From positions 1-64,000 of the forward strand of contig JAUVVB010000002.1 in NCBI GenBank assembly GCA_030604825.1: 64,000 nt of DNA, read 5' to 3'. The translations under genes and the position numbers were made by a program. The notes beneath the pieces were generated by a model that made no database searches, had not been told where the DNA came from, and saw only the letters and a program-made list of their open reading frames with translations. Position 1 is the first letter of the stretch; each line of letters starts with the position of its first letter. Positions 57,919-64,000 of this stretch are shown piece by piece. The DNA is from Chloroflexota bacterium (lineage in GTDB: Bacteria; Chloroflexota; Dehalococcoidia; E44-bin15).

Positions 57919-58929
57919 TCACGGCTTTGGCGCAGACCTGCCCCATCTGCTGATGAATCTCTCCTTGACCTCCGGGTTGACGAACCCGTGTGGCCATTCC
58001 CCTTGCAGCACGCGCGCCACCTCCTCTACCGGGCGCCGCCGCAGCTCTATGCTCGATGTCTCGGAGTAGTAGCCCGAATGACCGGTGTAGATGACGTTTT
58101 CCAGTTGGAGCAGGGGGTTATCCAGGTCGAACTCCGGTTCCAGCACGTCCAGGGCTGCCCCAGCAAGGTAGCCCTCGCTGAGGGCAGTGTAGAGGGCATC
58201 CTGATCGATGAGACCGCCCCGCGCCGTGTTGATCAGAAAGGCCGTCTTTTTCATCCTCTTGAATTGCTCAAGTCCAAACATGTGGCGATTATCGGCGGTA
58301 AGGCTGGCGTGAATGGTGATGAAGTCAGACTCCCGGAGCAGGCGGTCCAGTTCCACCCTTTCCACCCCGAACTCTGCCATAACGCCCTCGGGCACATAGG
58401 GGTCGTAGGCGATGAGCTGGAAACCAAATCCCCTCGCCTTGGGGACCAGGGTGCGGGGGATCCTGCCGAAGCCAACTATGCCCAGGGTTTGTCCCCTCAG
58501 CTTGTATACTGGGGCACGTATGCTTACCATTTGAAGCCGGTCTAGCTTGCTCTTGAGGGCGTTATTGACGCGGACGATCTTTCTGGCGCAGGTGAGGATT
58601 AGGGCCATGGTGTGGTCTGTCATCTCGTCCAGGCAGTAGTCGGGCACATTGGCGACACAGATGCCGTGCTCGGTGGCAGCGGCGACATCTATATTATCGT
58701 AGCCAATCCCCATGTTGCTGATGATCTTGCACCTGGTCAGCCTCTCGATCACCTTGCGGGTAAAGGGCTCAAACAGGGCTATCACCCCATCGGCATCGTG
58801 GGTTTTCTCGATCAGTTCCTCCTCGGTGGGGCAGTGGGCCACCACATACTCCGCCCCCAGCTTGCCCAGAACCTCCTCCTCGTAGGGGATTCCGCCCAGT
58901 CGGCCGGTGTTGACCACCTTGAGCGCCAC
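57919..58929 (-). CDS. D-2-hydroxyacid dehydrogenase family protein
   Basis: LRGQTLGIVGFGRIPRTLVPKARGFGFQLIAYDPY, FLINTARGGLIDQDALYTALSEGYLAGAALDVLEPE. Confidence 0.93.
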   Translation of the reverse strand: MALKVVNTGRLGGIPYEEEVLGKLGAEYVVAHCPTEEELIEKTHDADGVIALFEPFTRKVIERLTRCKIISNMGIGYDNIDVAAATEHGICVANVPDYCLDEMTDHTMALILTCARKIVRVNNALKSKLDRLQMVSIRAPVYKLRGQTLGIVGFGRIPRTLVPKARGFGFQLIAYDPYVPEGVMAEFGVERVELDRLLRESDFITIHASLTADNRHMFGLEQFKRMKKTAFLINTARGGLIDQDALYTALSEGYLAGAALDVLEPEFDLDNPLLQLENVIYTGHSGYYSETSSIELRRRPVEEVARVLQGEWPHGFVNPEVKERFISRWGRSAPKP

Positions 58930-58941
58930 CTTTGCTCCTTT

Positions 58942-59172
58942 CTACCGTTCTACGTACTTATACACCTCGATGGCGTACTCCGGACACATCCACCCGCAGA
59001 CCCCGCAGGCATTGCACCTTTCCTGTTCCACAAAGATAGGTATGGGGTATCCTTTGAAGCTTACCTTGTCCTGTGGGATCACAATGCATCCCCTGGCGCA
59101 GAAGACGGCGCACAGGCCACAGCCGCGGCAAAGTCCCTCCTGGATAACTATCTCTCCCCTGTCCATCTCCAC
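58942..59172 (-). CDS. 4Fe-4S dicluster ferredoxin (delta-like subunit)
   Basis: CRGCGLCAVFCARGCI and CNACGVCGWMCPEYAIEVYKYV. Confidence 0.9.
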   Translation of the reverse strand: MEMDRGEIVIQEGLCRGCGLCAVFCARGCIVIPQDKVSFKGYPIPIFVEQERCNACGVCGWMCPEYAIEVYKYVER

Positions 59173-59183
59173 CCTTTTCAGCG

Positions 59184-59768
59184 CTAGCCCTTGTAGTTCG
59201 CCATCAATTCCGCCCCTATTCTCAGGGCCTTCTTGTTCAGCGGCAGCAGACCTTTCCTTCTGCTGCCTGCCATGGTTTCCCCCAGCGTCTTCTCAACTAC
59301 CGGTAGAGGCACCGCCTTGCTGGCTTCCAAGTAGGCGCCCAGGAGGATGAAGTTAGCCACCTGGTGGCTGCCCAGCTCCTGGGCAACCCCGCTGGCAGGT
59401 ATGTAGAAAGTCTTGACGTCATCCCTTTGCACCTTGTTCTGCACTATGGAGCTATCGATGATGATGGTGCCCCCGGGCTCCACCCTGCCCTCGAATTCCT
59501 TAAATATCGGTGCCAGGAAGGTAGCCTCGGTCATGATGATGGCGGCCTGGGGCCGATGTATTGCCGGGGATGGTATCTCCTCATCGGAGAGGATAACGGT
59601 GCATTCGCTCTCGCCGCCCCTCATCGCCGCCCCGTACACCGGGAAATAGAGCACATTGGGGTATATCTTCATCCCCGCCTCTGCCAGCAGCCTGCCGATG
59701 GTGAGCACCCCTTGACCGCCAATCCCGGCTATCATCAGCTCAAAATACCTTGTCTCTTCCTTTCCCAT
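59184..59768 (-). CDS. 2-oxoacid:ferredoxin oxidoreductase gamma subunit
   Basis: LMIAGIGGQGVLTIGRLLAEAGM, YGAAMRGGESECTVILSDEEIPSP. Confidence 0.93.
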   Translation of the reverse strand: MGKEETRYFELMIAGIGGQGVLTIGRLLAEAGMKIYPNVLYFPVYGAAMRGGESECTVILSDEEIPSPAIHRPQAAIIMTEATFLAPIFKEFEGRVEPGGTIIIDSSIVQNKVQRDDVKTFYIPASGVAQELGSHQVANFILLGAYLEASKAVPLPVVEKTLGETMAGSRRKGLLPLNKKALRIGAELMANYKG

Positions 59769-59779
59769 GTCACCCCTTG

Positions 59780-60547
59780 CTAATCGATGCTATCCACGTT
59801 CTTGAATTCGCCCAGGGGGAATTCCGCCAGCATCTTCTCCTCGATGAACTGGAGCGACTCCACAGGGCTCAATCCCCATACCGAGGGGCAGGCGGAAAGA
59901 AACTCCACGAAGCCGTACCCGATGCCATCGATCTGCTTCTTAAAGGCCATCTTGGTGGCACGCTTTGCCCGCTGGTAATTGGCGGGGGTATGTACCGTGC
60001 AGCGGGCGGAGTAGGCCACCGATTTCATGGTAGCTACCAGCTCAGCGGCGTGCAGGGGGTATCCGGTAGTCTTTGGGTCCCGCCCATAGGGGGTGGTGGT
60101 GGTTCTCATCCCAGGCAGGGTGGTGGGCGCCATCTGTCCGCCGGTCATCCCATAGCCAGCGTTGTTCAGAAAGATGGTGGTCAGCTTCTCACCTCTGAGC
60201 AGGGCATTCATGAAGCAGCCGAGGCCGATGGCTCCTAGGTCGCCATCCCCTTGCACGGTGAAAACCACCGACTCGGGGTGGATGCGCTTGATGGCAGTGG
60301 CCATGGCCGGGGCACGCCCATGGGGGCAAGAACCGAAGTCGATATCGAAAGTCATGGGCCAAGCGTAGCTACAGCCAACCCCGGCCAGACCGATGATATT
60401 ATCTTCGATGCCCATTTCATCGATCACCTCGCAGAGCAAGCGGATGATGATGCCGTAATGGCACCCAGGGCAAGTGATGCCGGGCATGAGATTTCTTAGC
60501 CTTGGTCTGCCACATACCTTCTCTTTGGCGATGGCTTTCTCTTTCAT
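59780..60547 (-). CDS. 2-oxoacid:ferredoxin oxidoreductase beta subunit (TPP-binding; start corrected)
   Basis: CPGCHYGIIIRLLCEV, FGSCPHGRAPAMATAIKRIHPESVVFTVQGDGDLGAIGLGCFMNAL; track ORF overextends into the alpha gene. Confidence 0.94.
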   Translation of the reverse strand: MKEKAIAKEKVCGRPRLRNLMPGITCPGCHYGIIIRLLCEVIDEMGIEDNIIGLAGVGCSYAWPMTFDIDFGSCPHGRAPAMATAIKRIHPESVVFTVQGDGDLGAIGLGCFMNALLRGEKLTTIFLNNAGYGMTGGQMAPTTLPGMRTTTTPYGRDPKTTGYPLHAAELVATMKSVAYSARCTVHTPANYQRAKRATKMAFKKQIDGIGYGFVEFLSACPSVWGLSPVESLQFIEEKMLAEFPLGEFKNVDSID

Positions 60548-61632
60548 GTAAGCTTTTCTATCTCCTCCAGAATCCTCTCGGGGTATATGATACCCCCTCC
60601 CCGCTCGTTGTGACGACCCCACAACCCCAGCAGATGAACCGGCACTCGGCCCTGCACCGCAAACCTCACGTCTTCTACAAACTCGCCGGGGCTGTCTTCC
60701 ACCACCAGCACCTTTCCCGCTGCCAGGGCCGCTTGCCTTAGGGGCTCTTCGGGGAAGGGCCACAGGGTTATCGGCCGGAACAGCCCAGCATTGATCCCTT
60801 CGGCGCGAGCCATGTTCACCGCGCTTCTCGCCATCCTGGCTGAGCTGCCGTAGGCTGCCACCAGCAGGGTAGCGTCATCAGCGAGGTAGGTGTCGTATCT
60901 CACCTCGCTCTCCGCTATCCTTTGGTATTTATCGAGCAGGTGCATGTAGAAAGTGATGATTCCCTTGGACAGGTCACCAGGGAAGCGGGGGGCACCAGCA
61001 GGGTGGTCACATCGGCCTCCCTTTCCCCCCTTTCCCTTTAGAGCCCATTCCTTCTCTGGCAGGGGGCCAAATTCCAGGGTCCTCAACTCCACAGGCTCTG
61101 CCATCCTGCCGATGATGAAGTCCGTGAGGACAATGGCTGCAATCCTGTATTTATCGGCCAGGTAGAAGGCACGTTGAACCAGGTCGAAGGTCTCCTGGGG
61201 GGAGGAGGGGGCAAGAACGATGCAACGATAGGCTCCATGGCCTCCGCCTTTGGTAACCTGACGATAGTCGGTCTGCCCCTGCTGGCCCCCAGTGCCAATC
61301 CCTGGCCCCATCCGCATCACGTTGACGATGACGCAGGGGGCCTGGGCGGCGGAGATGTAGGAAATCCCCTCCTGCATCAGGCTGAAGCCGGGGCTGGAGG
61401 TGGAGGTCATCACCTTGGCCCCCGCCAGGGCGCCGCCATAGAGCATGTATATGGATGCGCCCTCACACTCCGATTGGACGAAGGCTCCACCAATCTGGGG
61501 TAACTCTCGGGACATATACTCGGCGATCTCGCTCTGGGGGGTGATGGGGTAACCAAAGAAATGCTTGCAACCAGTTTGAATTGCGCCCCGCGCTACTGCC
61601 TCGTTGCCATCGATGAATACCTTCTCAGCCAT
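60544..61632 (-). CDS. 2-oxoacid:ferredoxin oxidoreductase alpha subunit
   Basis: IDGNEAVARGAIQTGCKHFFGYPITPQSEIAEYMS, SSPGFSLMQEGISYISAAQAPCVIVNVMRMGPGIGTGGQQGQTDY. Confidence 0.95.
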   Translation of the reverse strand: MAEKVFIDGNEAVARGAIQTGCKHFFGYPITPQSEIAEYMSRELPQIGGAFVQSECEGASIYMLYGGALAGAKVMTSTSSPGFSLMQEGISYISAAQAPCVIVNVMRMGPGIGTGGQQGQTDYRQVTKGGGHGAYRCIVLAPSSPQETFDLVQRAFYLADKYRIAAIVLTDFIIGRMAEPVELRTLEFGPLPEKEWALKGKGGKGGRCDHPAGAPRFPGDLSKGIITFYMHLLDKYQRIAESEVRYDTYLADDATLLVAAYGSSARMARSAVNMARAEGINAGLFRPITLWPFPEEPLRQAALAAGKVLVVEDSPGEFVEDVRFAVQGRVPVHLLGLWGRHNERGGGIIYPERILEEIEKLT

Positions 61633-61821
61633 TCCGTTGATTTTATTGCGGCCCTAATGTTTAAGTATATCGCATCCTCAAATCCAGGTCAATTTTTGCA
61701 GAGCTAATTGCTGAAATTGACAGCGCCTTTGGTGCTCCCGGAATTTGTGGCGCCAGCAACTAACTTCAGCTTGCAAAGCCCCCAACGAGCTGCTAGAATG
61801 GAGCGAGACAGATAGGCACTA

Positions 61822-61897
<76 letters not shown>

Positions 61898-62371
61898 GAT
61901 AAACAAGCATTCTGCTTAACACTCTGCTTAACTGTTGTCATTTCCGCCCCCTTTCCTCTGCTGTGCCCATTCTGGACAATAGGGCGTAGGCTTACCGAGC
62001 AATCGCCAGGGATACCAACCTCTTGTGAACATCGGTTTGCGGATAGCACCGCATACAATACACCTCTCGTGAAGGCCGCCACTTGTGCTCTGCCTCAGTT
62101 CAGGTTTGTGTCGATACTGTCCCATCCTCTTCCTCCTTTCCCCTAGCCGCCTATATGAATGCTCTTCTAGTTGTGGAAGTCAACATCCCTAAACCCGAAG
62201 TCTCCCCAACTCTGGCTGACACAGCTAGTGTCCAGCTTGGTCATAGGACACACCTACGAACATCTCACGCTTCCGCCAGAATTCGCCCACTTCTGGGGCA
62301 TTCCAGATGTTGCTTCCTATGAGTTTTTGAGCGTGAATCGGGGGTAGCCTTTAGGAAAGGGGGATTATAGG

Positions 62372-62497
62372 ATGGCACTCAAGATTACATGCGTAGTATG
62401 TGGGCAGCGCAGGATCATCGCTTATCAGGGGGACACTGGCCCGGTGTGCGAGGTCTGCGCTGCTGTAGAAGCTGGGCTGCGCAAGCCCGAGAAATAG
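62372..62497 (+). CDS. 41-aa zinc-ribbon-like small protein (absent from ORF track)
   Basis: MALKITCVVCGQRRIIAYQGDTGPVCEVCAAVEAGLRKPEK*; preceded by GGAAAGGGGG like the next gene. Confidence 0.6.
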   Translation: MALKITCVVCGQRRIIAYQGDTGPVCEVCAAVEAGLRKPEK

Positions 62498-62525
62498 GCA
62501 AATCTTAAGGAAAGGGGGTGTCAAG

Positions 62526-62852
62526 ATGCCAGAGGAGAAGGTCGTAGCCTTCAGGATGCCGCTCGAGGACTTCAAAAAGCTTCAGGCTGACCGGGAGTCC
62601 CGGGGGATGGGATGGAATGCCTACACGCTAAATGCCTTCCAGCAGACCTACAGCGTGGACATCGCCATCCCTGAGAAGGCCGAGAAGCCGAAGGCTGAGA
62701 AGCAGCTTTCGAAGGCCGCTCAAAAGCGACTTGATAAGGCCATGAGGAAGGCCGCCGAGGCTTCGGGACCAGAGGTTACTGGTGACCCCGGGTGTGCGCT
62801 TCCTCCTCCGCCAGACGAGCTGCCACCTGACCCACCGCCGCCAGAGAGCTAA
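62526..62852 (+). CDS. small accessory protein with Pro-rich tail
   Basis: MPEEKVVAFRMPLEDFKKLQADRESRGMGWNAYTLNAF...; GGAAAGGGGG RBS-like leader. Confidence 0.6.
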   Translation: MPEEKVVAFRMPLEDFKKLQADRESRGMGWNAYTLNAFQQTYSVDIAIPEKAEKPKAEKQLSKAAQKRLDKAMRKAAEASGPEVTGDPGCALPPPPDELPPDPPPPES

Positions 62853-62873
62853 TGCCTCCGGGCAACTAAATAA

Positions 62874-62900
62874 GGGGACCAACCGAACTGGCTGGTCCCC
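62874..62900 (+). terminator. stem-loop downstream of 62526 ORF
   Basis: GGGGACCA-N11-TGGTCCCC; no strong T-tract. Confidence 0.5.
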
Positions 62901-63022
62901 TTCCTGGTTCTTGGTAGCGGGAGTTGGTAGAACGTCCTGAAAGCCCCAAATATGACAGCCTCCAGAACTGAGATTCACGTCCAGACTGGAGGCTGCCAAA
63001 ATCCGCGGGTTGCGCTTGCCCC

Positions 63023-63355
63023 TTACTTCTTCCTGGGAGGCCTCAGCCTTCTTCCCGAGCGAGCTGAGTAATACTCGATGCCGTCAGGCATGACTTCCGC
63101 TACCACTGGAGTTGAATTGGTCTTGGTAGCACTCTGCTTCAGGCGACCGAGGTCTTTAGGAGAAGGTGGTGCGGGTGTGCCACTTTCAGAGCTTTTGACC
63201 TGAATCTTCCACTTCGTTCCACCTGGGAACTCTGCAAGTGCATCGAAAGACCCCCTGCTGCCGGGACTTAGATCGACACTGGCTCCCCCACCTCTTAGTG
63301 AGCGGGCGACCTTCTCCTCTGCTTCTCTGCCTTTCTCTGATGAACTCTTCGGCAT
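63023..63355 (-). CDS. PD-(D/E)XK-like nuclease candidate (Hjc-like pattern)
   Basis: KGREAEEKVARSLRGGGASVDLSPGSRGSFDALAEFPGGTKWKIQVKSS: E...GSxGxxD...QxK arrangement. Confidence 0.6.
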   Translation of the reverse strand: MPKSSSEKGREAEEKVARSLRGGGASVDLSPGSRGSFDALAEFPGGTKWKIQVKSSESGTPAPPSPKDLGRLKQSATKTNSTPVVAEVMPDGIEYYSARSGRRLRPPRKK

Positions 63356-63422
63356 TCAAGATGCTCCTTTCTCATACTCGCCATCCCAAGAGGTGACCGA
63401 CCACACCGACTGACAACATGGC

Positions 63423-63451
63423 TTGACAGAGTGGCGAATGCGTGATACACT
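63423..63451 (+). promoter_or_regulatory. sigma70-like promoter in accessory segment
   Basis: TTGACA-17 nt-TACACT. Confidence 0.6.
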
Positions 63452-63457
63452 TCGCCA

Positions 63458-63526
63458 CGCTCCTGAGCGGCTGTCCCCGAGATGGCTGCTCAGATGAAAC
63501 CCTCAGATGCTGCTGAGGGTTTCATT
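63458..63526 (+). ncRNA. candidate short structured RNA
   Basis: Follows the promoter; CTGAGC...GCTCAG stem then perfect 13-bp stem ATGAAACCCTCAG-ATGCTG-CTGAGGGTTTCAT. Confidence 0.4.
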
Positions 63527-63545
63527 TCATCCAGACACAAAAACA

Positions 63546-63562
63546 CCCCACTCCTAGCGGGG
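63546..63562 (-). terminator. candidate minus-strand terminator in the accessory segment
   Basis: Minus strand CCCCGCTAGGAGTGGGG followed by TGTTTTTGT; 4-bp stem only. Confidence 0.35.
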
Positions 63563-63816
63563 CATGCTGCTCTGCATTTAAGCTGCTCTATGCAGTGCTA
63601 GGAGCTATAAACCCTCCCTTCTGGGAGACCTGGCGTTCACCGACCAAGCTTCCTTCATATTCGATTGCAAAATTATACCACAACCCGGGCACCAACACAA
63701 GCTTTTGGAGCTGCCCGACAGGATCAGCCGGCGGTTCCTTCTCCTCGTCCTCGCAGCTAGCTGCCTGCTCACCATCAGCTAAAACCCTTCGCTGTGCATC
63801 GGTATCCCAGGGCCAC

Positions 63817-64000
63817 TTATTTGTATTCACAGGTGGAGACTGCAACCCCCCATATAACGAAGAGGCCCTCTATTTCCAGGTAGAATGTGCCAGTCTCGTA
63901 AACATAGATCACATCGTCTCCTGCTCGGCCTAGCTCGTTGGCTAGGAGATCAACCGGCCTACTCTGACCGACTTCATGCAGCCAGATGGAAAAGCCCCCA
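63817..64000 (-). CDS. C-terminal part of an unknown protein running off the window
   Basis: Open minus frame ...FSIWLHEVGQSRPVDLLANELGRAGDDVIYVYETGTFYLEIEGLFVIWGVAVSTCEYK*. Confidence 0.5.
   Translation of the reverse strand, partial: GGFSIWLHEVGQSRPVDLLANELGRAGDDVIYVYETGTFYLEIEGLFVIWGVAVSTCEYK

Noticed and set aside
60548-60763. N-terminal extension of the oxoacid oxidoreductase beta subunit
   Set aside because: Arg/Gly-rich nonsense overlapping the alpha-subunit 3' end; true start MKEKAIAKEK at 60547.
63595-63933. 112-aa plus ORF near the right edge
   Set aside because: The opposite strand carries a more protein-like open frame to the window end; composition here is Ser/Cys/Pro-rich without motifs.

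Overview
A gene-dense, GC-rich chromosomal segment, probably from a Chloroflexota/Dehalococcoidia-like bacterium (lineage is an inference from gene content and protein style). No rRNA, CRISPR array or complete phage was seen. Main modules, left to right: a CPA2 antiporter (cut by the window edge), nth and argC; tRNA-Glu; a lone pilT; a NarL-type regulator; a sigma-70/DUF5667/DUF5666 envelope-type cluster; an arsR - small ORF - ferredoxin - MauE/DoxX - acr3 operon with a well-resolved promoter/operator; queH-ruvB; a methylmalonyl-CoA mutase locus with two mosaic large subunits and one B12 subunit; tgt, acyl-CoA dehydrogenase and ctaB; an aro cluster with an aroK-aroB fusion and an embedded GIY-YIG gene; ruvX-alaS; convergent overlapping otsA/otsB; mscS, comM, radical SAM and degV. 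From 40.8 to 55.4 kb there is a large type IV pilus region containing (a) a ~1.45 kb tandem duplication of [structured repeat - hidden 32-aa ORF - Cys-rich prepilin - STAS-containing sensor kinase], (b) a PilN-like protein that appears to carry nested jelly-roll and BACON-like insertions, and (c) paired covarying hairpins flanking pilB. A 2-hydroxyacid dehydrogenase / CoA-transferase / 2-oxoacid:ferredoxin oxidoreductase cluster follows. The window ends in a sparsely coding accessory segment just downstream of tRNA-Arg, with small ORFs, a PD-(D/E)XK-like nuclease and a possible small RNA. All calls come from reading the sequence and the supplied translations; no database search was run.
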